Shown one piece after another: positions 25,193-36,090 of a stretch of DNA of 64,000 nucleotides. The stretch is from Datisca glomerata (Eukaryota > Streptophyta > Magnoliopsida > Cucurbitales > Datiscaceae), in the NCBI GenBank assembly GCA_003255025.1, contig QANY01007217.1, positions 382,033-446,032 of the forward strand. Reading direction: 5' to 3'. The number at the start of each line of letters is the position of its first letter. Position 1 is the first letter of the stretch. The translations under genes were made by a program, and so were the position numbers. The notes beneath the pieces were generated by a model, which did not search any database, was not told the origin of the DNA, and saw only the letters and a program-made list of their open reading frames with translations.

Positions 25193-26213
25193 CTAAGGAG
25201 CGGGAAGAGGAGAAGACGGAAGGTAAATAATGTCTTCCATGAAGGTAACATCAATTGAGACAAGATATTTGTTAAGATTGGGACAATAACACCTATAATC
25301 ATTCTGAAGAAGAGAATAACCAAGGAAGATACAATTCAAAGACTGGGGATCTAACTTAGTGACATGCAGACGAACATTCTGGACAAAACAAGTGCTACCA
25401 AATATCGAAGGGTCGACAGGAAACAATAATTTATTGGGAAAAGGATTTTGTAAGGGATCTCACCTTGAAGAATAGATGATGGCATAAGATTAATGAGAAA
25501 TCATGCGATCGAAACTACATCGGCCCAAAACATTTTAGGAACATTCATTTGAAATAAGAGGGCTCGTGCAGTTTCAAGAAGATATCTGTTTTTACGTTCT
25601 GCCACTCCATTTTGGGATGGAGTATCAACACAAGAAGTTTCATGAAGCATGCCATTCTTAACAATATAAGGTTGAAATAAAGCGGACATGTATTCCTTGG
25701 CATTATCACTTCGTAAAATATAGATTGAAGGATTAAATTGAGTTTTAATCTCAGCACAAAACGAACAAAAAATAGAAAACAACTCAGAACAATTTTTCTT
25801 TAAATACAACCAAGTTACATGAGAATAACTATCCACAAAGGTAACAAAAAAAATATTTAAATCCAGGTTTAGACAAAATAGGACCAGTACCCCAAACATC
25901 AGAATGAACCAACTCAAAAGGAATACTAGCATGCTTATTGACTCTTGGACTTAAACAAAGATGATGATATTTTGCATACTGACACGACTCACAATCTAAT
26001 GAAGACGCCTTACTAAATTATGGACAAAGTTTCTTAACCAAAGGGAGAGTGATGACCCAACCAACAATGCGCCTCGAAAGGAAAAATGACACTCGTGCAA
26101 GTGATAGATTTTGGTATTGGTGTGTGAAGAATGTAGAGGCCTCCAGACTCATGTCCTTTACCAATAATCTTCTTCATCATAAGATCATGAAATAAGAAAT
26201 GATTTAGAAAACA
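25193..26213 (-). pseudogene. copia C integrase region
   Basis: The GAG-pre-integrase and zinc-binding part lies at about 25,930-26,213 (DCESCQYAKYHH). The catalytic core is at 25,501-25,932, with FVDSYSHVTWLY, LRSDNAKEY and NGVAERKNRYLLETARALL. The C-terminal part continues at 25,193-25,426 in another frame (FGSTCFVQNVRLHVTKLDPQ). Catalytic D-D-E candidates are present, but frame breaks separate the blocks. Confidence 0.85.
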
Positions 26214-27405
26214 TTAGATGCAACAGTTAAGATTGTAGGTAAGCTGACTTACAGATATCAACTTAAAAGATAAATTAGGTAGATGTAAGATTGATGACAT
26301 AGGAAGTAGACGGGTAGGGGTAATCGTGCTAGACCCACGAACATAAGATGGTGACCCATCAGCCAAAGTAATAGTAGAAGTGGAAGTGTGTGATTGAAAA
26401 GTAGAGAAGAGACCAGAATTACTTGTCATATGATATGTGGCACCAGAATCAATGACCCATTTGGAGGATGAGGAAAGAAGACACGGATTTGGTTTACCTG
26501 AATTAGTAATAGCAGTGATAGTGGGAGATGAATGTTTTAGTAATTCTTGATACTGTGAGAACTTGTCAAATTCACTGGTAGAAATAAGGACCAATTTCTC
26601 AAGTGGGTCATTAGTGAACGCAATATGTGCCGAGTGAGGTTTCTGATTTTTGAACTCAAGCTTTCTACACTCAAACTTTTTATGTCTTGGCTTATGACAG
26701 TATCGACACACAATGCCGACAAATTCATATGTTCGAGTTTCAAACCCGTGTGAGGCACTCCTTTGTTTCCCCGGCGCATAATTATTATTTCGACTTACCA
26801 AAGCACCACTAAGTTGAAAAATAAAGGCACCTTCTGTAAAAATGAGATCTCAGAACCAGAAAAAAATTGAGATTTAACAGTCTCAAAGTCATAGGGAACA
26901 GCCAAGAAACTCATTATGGTCATTTTCTCTCACTAGTGTTACTGAACCTTCACATCAGGACTAAAAGGCAGCAACATATTAAGCTCCTCATACGACTTCT
27001 TAAACTCCAGAAAATGATTCGTAAGGTATTGATCTTGTTTTCCACACGGTAAAATGCTTTGCAAATTTCATAAATGAGAGAGAGGTTCCCTTTTCCATAG
27101 TATAAGAATTCTAAGTAATCCATCAGTTCTTTAACAAATTCACAATGATTAATCAAGCCAATTATCTCACTATCAATAGAATTCTGAATCTGCAGGAACA
27201 AATGAGCGCCCTCTCTGAGCCATATCTTTCTTGAATCACCTTGAGGAGGATCATCAGTCAAATGAGTATCTTTGTCAATACTTCATAGATACAGTCGAAT
27301 AGTCTTACTCCAATCCAAATAATTCGAACCCATTAGCTTATGGTTCATGATTTTAGACATTATGGGTACCACATCCATCGTGACAGAAGATTTATTCTCA
27401 GCCAT
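26214..27405 (-). pseudogene. copia C gag and protease
   Basis: Gag starts at ATG 27,405 (MAENKSSVTMDVVPI). It continues through SNYLDWSKTIRLYL with stops near 27,283 and 26,950. The 26,214-26,801 segment has an intact CCHC zinc knuckle (CRYCHKPRHKKFEC) and an intact aspartic protease motif (WVIDSGATYHMTS). This is the best preserved gag-protease in the window. Confidence 0.85.
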
Positions 27406-27827
27406 ATCACCAAATATGTAGAAACATAAGAGAAGACCAATAAAAAAGAACCAACAAGGAAGCAACATTGAAAAAAATAGGGACGAAATGCAAGAAACCC
27501 AAAAATAGAAGAACTCAAACCTCTACAAATATAAGGCAGTAGGTAGAGACGAAGTAGGGAAACGTCGATGAAACAGACGAGGGTTACTGGAGACGATCTC
27601 AGGTGTCACACGTGGGAGAGTTTGCAGAAAATCACGGCAGCGCGTGAGATTCACTCGCAAGGTTTCCGGGCATCGTACTCCATGCTTATGGTGGTCGGCG
27701 GCTGGGCTTCCTTTCTAGATGTGTGATGAGAACAAAGAGCCACTCCAAAAGGGTTGTCCAAGGTGAACAATACACACTAAACCCTAATTTTGAATGAAAA
27801 AAGAGAAAACTCAATTTGCACGCCTAT

Positions 27828-27840
27828 GGCTCTGATACTA
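27828..27840 (-). other. primer-binding site of copia C
   Basis: Minus strand reads TAGTATCAGAGCC next to the LTR. It matches the initiator-Met tRNA primer-binding site TGGTATCAGAGCC at 12 of 13 positions. Confidence 0.85.
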
Positions 27841-28083
27841 TGTTATTTGAGATTAAAAGAATTATGTTCTCTCTTGTATTTCAGTGAACAATACACATAC
27901 ATTCGTAGATATATATATATATATATATATATATAGATAGATAGATATAGATATACAAAGCTAAGAAACTATCATAGGAAACTACATAATTAGGATCCAG
28001 ATAGTTAAACTAATTACTATACAATTAGGATTCTTTAAATAAGGTAATTATTAACTAGTATTATTCTGTAACATTCTGTAACA
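27841..28083 (-). repeat. 5' LTR of copia C (243 bp)
   Basis: On the minus strand it starts TGTTACAGAATGTTAC at 28,083 and ends AATAACA at 27,841, obeying TG...CA, and abuts the primer-binding site. It contains a (TA)n run at 27,909-27,935. No second copy was found in the window. Confidence 0.8.
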
Positions 28084-28771
28084 GTGAGACATGAAGTTTA
28101 ATTAATGAATGAGAGTTACTGTAACTTTAAATTTGATTGTCTAAAACTTTTCAAATTCTATTACTTTGAGTGTCAAATAGTTGCTTGAAACACTATTATT
28201 TTGAGTGTCTAATGGTTGCCTCAAACTCGATCATAAGTGTTTAATAGTTTCTTCGAACAATATTATTTTAAAATATATATTTTAATAAATTAATTAAAAT
28301 TAAATTAATTTTTTTATCTTTTTTTACACGTCTTGTTTTGATTCATGCATGCTAAGTTATGTTATCTTAGTAAATTTAAATTATACAATTGATTATATTA
28401 CAAAAGCTTAATACATATCCACAAACAATGATATAATCAGTACTTGAAAAAAAATTAGATAAAGTGTTATTAAATAATTATTGACAACGATGTATAAATT
28501 AATTTAAAGTACCTGAATTATTAGGTACTTAGATAGTAATTTATGAATTCTTGAAACATTTTAGATAATATTGTCTAAAAAGTTAAAATTATTATTTATC
28601 TTTTATTTAAAATTGTGAATATTTAAACTTAAAATTTCTGAATGGCAATCAATGGATTTTATGCATGAGTGGGGATAATCTATATCCAAATTTTTCCCCT
28701 TTTAACACAATTTATATATTTGCAAAACATGCATCATTTTCGATCATTTTTATGGTTATATATATATATAT
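28084..28771. other. A+T-rich spacer
   Basis: No gene or recognised repeat. Short TA runs. It lies between copia C and the pararetrovirus relic. Confidence 0.5.
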
Positions 28772-28784
28772 TGGTATCAAAGCC
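28772..28784 (+). other. caulimovirid primer-binding site
   Basis: TGGTATCAAAGCC matches the tRNA-iMet primer-binding sequence at 12 of 13 positions. Caulimovirid genomes are numbered from such a site. There is no LTR beside it, which fits a pararetrovirus and not a retrotransposon. Confidence 0.7.
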
Positions 28785-28919
28785 ATGAATAGTTTCAGTT
28801 ATAGTAGTTGTTATATTCTCTTTAAATTAGGCATACATGGTCACCAGACACACATGTCTGAACTCAGCTTTGCATCTGTGACATTCGTAGCTTATACTGT
28901 AGCCTGCACACTGAGGTAA

Positions 28920-29680
28920 CCGAGTTAATTGCATATCAAGATGTAAAAGAAGCCTTAGATAAATGGACTGTACCTAAGGTAAAACCTGAAACAATTTATA
29001 AAATTGGAACATTTGATTTCACTAACCGTAAAATTATTAAAACTTTTGAATATACTATTCCTTTGCAGCATAATGACGATGTTATTTATCTATTGCATAT
29101 TCATGATTTATACTCGTTCATGCAAAAATATAGATATTTGCATATAGGATTAGTGCAAATTGCTGCACCCTTAGAGATGGTGAGTGTCCAAACTGGAAAG
29201 CTTCTCTTTTGGGAGCTATAGAGACTAGCTTATCTCATGGACCCGTTTATTTTAATATTTGTCTGAATTTAAGTATTGCGTTGTCTGACAGCAATCTAGC
29301 CAAAGTTCTTGAACTATGAGTTCATCTCACGGCTATGATTATCTTCCAAGATCTGCTCCTTTTGCTATCCTTTTTCAGGATACATCTTAAGGTTCTGACA
29401 ACCTTAAATCCTTACACCAGAAAGCAAATTGAGTAAGGTCACACAATCCTTATTGATACTAATATGTTCAACAGCCAGTTGTTGTTCCTCACATGATTCC
29501 TTGGTCTGAAATCACCTTTCCTGACACATGGCAAATCCCTCAGGTCGTACCCACCAGACCTGTCATAAGACAATCCATAGAAGAGGTCATTCAATCCCAA
29601 TGAGGTAATGTCTATTTTCGCTTTCAGAAACCACCTTTGACTAAAAACCCTTCTAGTCTCAGCAGCCATAGTATTCCCCC
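28920..29680 (+). pseudogene. pararetroviral movement-protein region
   Basis: The translated region shows the caulimovirid movement-protein signature around IYKIGTFDFTNRK and FEYTIPLQHNDDVIYLL (about 28,995-29,100). It is then interrupted by stops and frame changes from about 29,170 on. Such proteins move virus through plasmodesmata in the family. This copy is broken and cannot make the protein. Confidence 0.65.
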
Positions 29681-30099
29681 TACAAGGTGGAAATACCAGA
29701 ATCCTCTAAATCATCCATAGCTGACCCTATAGGATCAGAAGAATCTGACCATTCTTTTCTCCTAGAAGATCAAATTAGAGGACTTCACATCAGCGACAAT
29801 CAGATCCCACGTGGTGTTTATGAATACACCATTAACATAAGGCCAAATAGCCCAACCGCTAGTGACATGCAATTTAATATTTAATGGATTTTACACCTAA
29901 TAATGTATTAAGAAAAATTCTTCACCATGATTTTATGCAGCCAAAGAAAACGTGGATTACTACTAGTGGTAGAACCTACCAAGCTATACATCCACCACCA
30001 TTATCATTAGAACTTGCTCCAGGAAATGGAAACCAGAAACCATTAGTGATTAACCCATATACTGAAGTACCAGAAAAGGCTAATCATTAGGACCCTGTT

Positions 30100-31190
30100 A
30101 AGGTTAAATATATTATACCCTTAACTAAACACAATAATTACACCAACATCTTCCTTTAAATTGTAGGAACACAGTTAACTAGGATAGAGGATCAAGTAAC
30201 TCAAATCAAGGAGATACAGGCTAAACCACCTCAAGATAAACAGAAACTTACTCTTGAACCCGTAACTCTCAAGCCTCCTCTAGGCATGCAAAATTTTAAT
30301 TTAAAATCTAGTAAGAAGGAGGATGACTTTATGGAGACCATTATGGGAAGAATAAAAAATCTGAAGATCTCCACACCCAATAAGAGTTCCACACTTGAAA
30401 CTTCCTCAGGACAACTGAACATGATGAATCAGAAGAGTTCCACACATGAAACTTCCTCAGGACAGCTGAACATGGTGAATCAGGATGATCCACCCAATCC
30501 CGAAGAATCCGAAGAATATTCTTTATCTCAAATCTTAGATATTCAGAAGAATTCTGATGATTTTATCAATAAACTCTCTTCTGGCTACTCCATATGATCA
30601 ATATACCTGTGGAAATCTCAATGCCCTAGTCATAGAAGAAGTACTAGGACTACGCAATGATATGAAATTACAACATATGATGAAAAGTCAAAATCTTGAC
30701 AACAGAAAAGAACTAGGTGAATTCTATAATTAGTTTTCCTATGATACTAAGCTTCAATATCCATCTTCATCAAAACCTCAAAGGACTTCTATTTCTAGGC
30801 CCTATAAATCACATAAAAAATACTTTTCTAAAAATAAATTCAGATATAAAGAGTCTAGGCATAGAGATCAACTACATCAGAATAAATCCCACACCAATCA
30901 TCTGAAAATCAAGGCCATCTGCCATAAGTGTGGCCTACCAGGATATTTTGCTAACAAATGCCGATCTAAATTCAAGAAGAAACTTCATGAATTCTCTCGA
31001 TGAAGAGACTCAACAAAAAATCCTGACCTACCTCTCTGAAGATAATTCTACTGATAGTTCAGATGATGACGTTGCATATATTTTTGCATCTGTGTCTGAC
31101 TCTTCTGCCACCTCTGAACAACCAGACCAGCCTTGTTGCAATTCTAAGACCTGTAATGCCATAACAAAAACCAACTATTGGAAGGCATAA
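30100..31190 (+). pseudogene. pararetroviral coat-protein (gag-like) region
   Basis: Several frames carry an acidic, serine-rich region, then a basic K/R/H-rich stretch and a zinc knuckle at 30,920-30,961 reading CHKCGLPGYFANKC. The histidine of CCHC is replaced by tyrosine, so the knuckle is degraded. An acidic tail with DNSTDSSDDD-type sequence follows (about 31,040-31,070). This matches the general layout of caulimovirid coat proteins. A 60-bp direct repeat in the coding sequence occurs at about 30,382-30,483 (KSSTHETSSGQLNM twice). Confidence 0.65.
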
Positions 31191-31440
31191 ATTGAAATGA
31201 ATGGTTTAGATCTCAATGGACTAGGCCTAAACGATTTAACTGATACCCAACGATCACTTCTTACTACAAGTGACCAAATTATTGATCCAGAGATGAAATT
31301 AAAATTCCTAGAAAGCTGTTACAAGGAATATTCCACTCTTGAGATCATACCCGTAGAAAACTACAGCATGAAAGAATTGTTAAATTTATATTCAACAGGA
31401 CTATATACCTCACAAACTTGTTACCATTTATGATCTGAAA

Positions 31441-33660
31441 ATGGAGATTAATATAATTAAGTCTAAAATTCAGCAGCTAAAGACTGCTAATCAACTCCTT
31501 TCCCAGGATCTAAATTTGCTAAAACAGTCTACAATCAAAGGGAAAACCCCTGTAGACTTTGTTACTATTTTCTCACCAGATCAACCAAGTCAAAGTCAAA
31601 GTCAACCTTTGATTTCACCAGATCAAACTTCCTCGAGTCAACCCTTGACCTCGTCAGATCAGTCTGGTCAGATCTCACCAGATCAGACAAAGGATGACAA
31701 TCCGTATTTATTTCTTTTGAACCAAGTAACCTTCCAGAATGGTATATAAGATTACATTAGTTATTAAACCCGATTTCATCATCACTGACATCATTGTCTT
31801 AGTTGATAGTGTGCACATATGAACTGCATCCATGAAGGTTTAATCCCTTTAAAATACTTTCATAAATCACTCAATCTCTGACAAGCGCAAGTGGAAATTC
31901 AATGAGAATTCAGTACAAGATACCAGAAGCGTTTATCTGCAAACAGGGTGTTTGCATAGCTACCTCATTTGTGCTCATCAACAACATGACACAAAGTATC
32001 ATCTTAGGCAATCGGTTTCTTAATTCTATTATGCCTATTACCAGACTTGATACTTCAGGTAGCTATGCCGTTATTAATCATTCTGATATTACCTTTGAAT
32101 TCATAACCAAACCGTATACTAAAGAAGTTGATATAATCAGACATCTGATTGATAATAAAACAAACTAGTTAAATTTATAGCAGAAAGAAATCCACTTTCT
32201 GATCATAGATCAACTTATACAACAACCAACCATCCAGAATAGATAAAAATAATTCTTCATGAATTTCAAACTAAAATCTGTAGTGATATTCCTAATGCCT
32301 TCTAGGATAGGAAGAAACACATCATCTCCTTACCATATCATCCAGATTTCAATGAGAAAAATATTTCTACTAAGTCTCGACCCAGTCAAATGAAAAAGGA
32401 ATACTTAGAGCTCTGCAAAACTGAAATTGAATCTCTGTTACAGAAAAAATTAATTAGACCCAATAAATCCCCTTGGAGTTGTACTGGTTTCTATGTTAAT
32501 AAAAATGCTGAAATTGAAAGAGGATCACGTAGGTTAGTGATCAATTATAAACTTCTGAATGATTATTTACAATGGATTAGATATCCAATACCGAATAAAA
32601 AAGATCCGCTTGACAGACTTTATGATTCTGTGATTTTCTCAAAATTTGATCTGAAATCAGGATTTTGGCAAATCTAAATAGCTGAACCAGACATGTATAA
32701 AACTGCCTTTACCGTACCTTTTGACCACTATGAATGGAATGTTTTACCATTTGGTGTGAAAAATGACCCATCTAAATTTTAGCATATTATGAATGATATA
32801 TTTAACGCATACACTACATTCATTATCTGTTATATTGATGATGTCTTAATATTTTCATCATCCATAGATCAACATTTTAAATATCTAATTATTTTCAAGA
32901 ATGTTATTAACAGAAATGGCTTAGTCTTATCTGCCAGTAAAATGAAACTATTTCAAGCAACTGTAAGACTTTTAGGCCATAACATTTCTAATGGTACTAT
33001 TATTCCTATCAACCGTAGTATTGACTTTGTTTCTAAATTTTCAAATAAAATTAAGGATAAAACTAAATGACAAAGATTCTTAGGGATTCTTAACTATATC
33101 CGAGACTTTTATCCACAATTAGCTCATGATACTGCTATTCTGAATAAAACACTTCAGAAGAATCCAATTCCTTGGACACCGGATTTTACATTAGTTGTTA
33201 AGAATATTAAAGCTAAGATCAAACAGTTACATTGCCTAACTTTACCAAATCCTACTTGGCATAAAATTGTAGAAACAGATGCTTCCAATCTAGACTATGA
33301 AGGTATTCTAAAACGGTTAAATCCTCATAATCAGAAAAATGAATTACTAAGATTCACATCTGGTACTTGAAAAGTACCAGCTAAAAACTATCTGACTATA
33401 AAACAGGAATGTTTAGCAATAGTAAAATGCGTACTAAAATTTTAAGATGATTTATTAAATCAACGTTTTCTTATCCGTTTGACTGCTCTGCAACAAAATA
33501 AATCTTTAAGATAGATGTACAAAATCTTGCATCTAAACAGATATTTGCATCATGGCAGGGTATATTATCCATTTTGACTTTGATATTGAATATATTAAAG
33601 GTGAACATAATTCTCTTCCTGATTTTCTAACCTGTGAATATTTGCAGGGACAAAATTCGA
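31441..33660 (+). pseudogene. pararetroviral protease, reverse transcriptase and RNase H region
   Basis: A coiled-coil-like, Q-rich N-terminal piece is at 31,441-31,749. The protease motif near 31,800 reads VDSVH where DSGA is expected, so it is inactive. Reverse transcriptase spans about 32,390-33,070 and keeps RLVINYKLLND, FSKFDLKSGFWQI and an intact YIDDVLIF box (about 32,832). RNase H follows at about 33,270-33,650 (ETDASN; IKGEHNSLPDFL). At least five stops or frameshifts interrupt it. No integrase is present. Confidence 0.8.
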
Positions 33661-33695
33661 ACGAGTAACCGAGGATAATATACCTAACAGTATAT

Positions 33696-34440
33696 ATGAG
33701 GAAACAAAATTCAAAAGAAGTCATCTTGACACCAGAACAGTATATACCTAACACTATATATGAGGAAATAATCCTCAACATTGAATCCAATGATGAAAAA
33801 TGGATGAAAAATCCATGGGAGATAAAAAATTGTTATCTCTCCACCCAACAATATCCAACCCGATTTGAACACTATAGGTACATCTATGAAGCCATAGTCG
33901 TTCAATCTGGTTACTTTCAATGATTCAAACCGAAATACCAGCCTTTTTACATCCAGTAAGGCTGTAATCCACAATTTTATCTCCATCAATCAATAGGGTC
34001 TTCATCCTCATACTACCAGAACTTTGGAGATTCATCAAAAAATAGTAAAATACAGTTATTGGGATTATACGGAATCCTTTACGAATACATTCTATTATCA
34101 AAATCTGATACATAGCCATACATGGTTTATCCGTATATGTACAGAAGTAGTGAACACAAGTCTTCCAAATTAGTTCCTCTAATGGTGGGATAAATTTGGC
34201 ATTACTTTTGAGATGTTACCTGAACAAATTCAAACAAAAATTAGGGAATGGCATTCTCAGTATTCCCTTCTTAATAAAAATAGTACCGTTTCTAAATCAT
34301 TAATTCATTTTATTATCCGATTTAATATCCCATGGATATGGAAATGGGATTTAAAATGTGATTATCAGAATGGAATCCCTGTCCTTAAAGGAATTTTCTT
34401 CACTAAATAGGGGGACAAGGGAATGAATCCTCATATCCCC
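33696..34440 (+). other. 3' part of the pararetrovirus relic
   Basis: Short frames (33,696-33,923; 34,213-34,410) follow RNase H. They probably belong to the viral genome downstream of pol, but I cannot assign a product. A 25-bp direct repeat (TATACCTAACA-TATATATGAGG) occurs at about 33,678 and 33,744. It ends at the truncated LTR of copia D. Confidence 0.4.
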
Positions 34441-34445
34441 AAACT

Positions 34446-35167
34446 GATTATAAATCCAACACTCATGCATTGGGGTTAGTCCAAGGGGCACCTCACATTT
34501 GTGGTGAATTAAGAACTTAATGGCACATGCCCCCCCCCACACGTGAGCCATTAAACAGCTCGGCTCGATCTGGATCAATGAATTAATTTTTCTTAATTAA
34601 ATTTCTTGGAGATTGTAGAAGATAAACAAAAAATATCTCCAACATGAATGTTGTTTTATCTACAGAAGATAGACAGAATATTCGATTGGTCTTCATTATC
34701 CCCAAAATCTAATCTACACGTTTTCCCTCAACTGCTTTGCTTGGATTCCATGCTATATTTCGTTTTAAATACACTGTAAAAACAACATCGTTTTAATCAT
34801 CATCAAAATCATGAATAACACCAATGTTTCTAATATTGCATCGTGCATAATTGAGAGAGAAAATTACAGAGAGTTCTGAGAGAGGCTGAGGTATTTGGTT
34901 GCTATACTCAGTCTAAGATCATTGAATCCGGCATAGACGATTCATCATAGTCTTCAAGCACCGAGTGGAGGGCGATTATTATCATTAGGACTTTGCACTC
35001 GTGCAAACCTCGATCTATTTTTATTTTTTGGTTTTATATTTTTGTTGAAATCGTTTTATTAATTCAGTTGTAAACGTTGCTAATTGGATTTGAGTTGTAA
35101 CCGTTTCACTTCTCTTGTAATCGTTCTTGGTTTATTGAAGCTTCTTACTCTATATCCACATACAACA
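34446..35167 (+). repeat. 5' LTR of copia D, 5'-truncated
   Basis: Matches 39,749-40,432 of the 3' LTR from TTATAAATCCAACACTCATGC to the end CATACAACA. The 3' copy extends about 118 bp further upstream. Copies differ by many substitutions and small indels, including a poly-C run at 34,530-34,538 that is absent from the 3' copy. Confidence 0.85.
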
Positions 35168-35187
35168 ATAATCTAAAGACAATATAA

Positions 35188-36090
35188 ATGGAGAAATCGG
35201 CGGTCAAGTCCTTACACGTTGAGCAATCAGAAAAATTCAAAGGAGACGATTTCAAACAATGGCAACATGAGATGCTTTTCTATCTGACTACCCTGAACTT
35301 GGCGCACCTAATGACGAATGACATTCCTATGGCACCAAAAGAGAGACAGACGAAGGAGATGGTATCGGCGAGGGAAGCTTGGATCCATTCAAATTTTCTT
35401 TGCTGAAACTATATTTTGAACGGCTTGGTAGACATACTCTACAACGCCTACTCGTCATTCAAAATGGGGAGGGAACTGTAGCAAGCCTTAGAGAAAAAGT
35501 ATAAAATTGAGGATGCCGAAACGAAGAAGTTTATCGTCAGAAAATTCTTGAAGTATGAAATGAATGATAAGAAAACGGTCATAAATCAAGTGGAGGAATT
35601 GCAGATCATCTCCAATAATATGAAAGCCGAAGGGATGATCATGAATGAGCTGTTTCAAGTCACGTCGATTATCGAAAAGCTACCGCCATCATGGAAGGAC
35701 TTCAAAAGCTATCTGAAGCACACACGTAAGTAGCTTAGCATGGAAGATCTACTTGTCCGGCTGAGGATAGAGGAAGACAACCGGGAAAATGAAAAGAAAG
35801 TAGTGTGGCGGCCTATGGGATGAAAGCCAATGTGGTAGAAGGCAACAAATCCAATTAGCCGAGCAAGAAAATGAAGACACCACCGAGCAAAGGTAATTCA
35901 TAAAAATACATTAAGGACAGTTGCTGGGTATACGGTAAAGCTGAACACATGGCAAATGACTGTCATTTTAAGAAAGATCATAACGATGGTAACCAACCCC
36001 ATAACAGCGGGAACCAAGAAAATATGATGGAGATAGATGATCTCTATGCTATGATTTCTGAGATATGTGTGGTCACTGACAGAAAGGAAT
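35188..36090 (+). pseudogene. copia D gag
   Basis: Starts at ATG 35,188 (MEKSAVKSLHVEQSEKFKGD), with QWQHEMLFYLTTLNLAHLMT typical of copia gag. A stop at 35,404 and others follow. The capsid continues at 35,548-35,733 (VTSIIEKLPPSWKDFKSYLK). The nucleocapsid knuckle near 35,925-35,965 reads CWVYGKAEHMANDC, with the second cysteine replaced by tyrosine. Confidence 0.8.

Larger units (their letters stand above)
23100..28083 (-). mobile_element. Ty1/copia retrotransposon C, 3'-truncated
   Basis: Minus-strand copia element with a short 5' LTR (27,841-28,083), primer-binding site, gag, protease, integrase, RT and RNase H. The 3' LTR is missing. A 440-bp LTR fragment of another copia family (23,616-24,058) lies between RT and RNase H. 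Frameshifts and stops are fewer than in copia A, so C may be younger, but it is not intact. Confidence 0.9.
28772..34440 (+). mobile_element. endogenous pararetrovirus (Caulimoviridae) relic
   Basis: Plus-strand remains of a caulimovirid genome integrated in the host chromosome. In order: a Met-tRNA primer-binding site (28,772-28,784), a movement-protein region (about 28,920-29,680), a coat-protein region with a zinc knuckle (about 30,100-31,190), protease, reverse transcriptase and RNase H (about 31,440-33,660), and a further degraded frame (33,696-34,410). There is no integrase and no LTR, as expected for caulimovirids and unlike gypsy elements. Many stops and frameshifts mean no open polyprotein remains. 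The genus is not assigned. The right end is abutted by the truncated LTR of copia D. Confidence 0.85.

Noticed and set aside
28772..28784. tRNA-Met-like sequence as a tRNA gene
   Set aside because: Only the 13-base primer-binding complement is present; no cloverleaf arms surround it.
28665..28919. 84-residue open frame before the pararetrovirus
   Set aside because: It spans the primer-binding site and TA runs and has no family resemblance.
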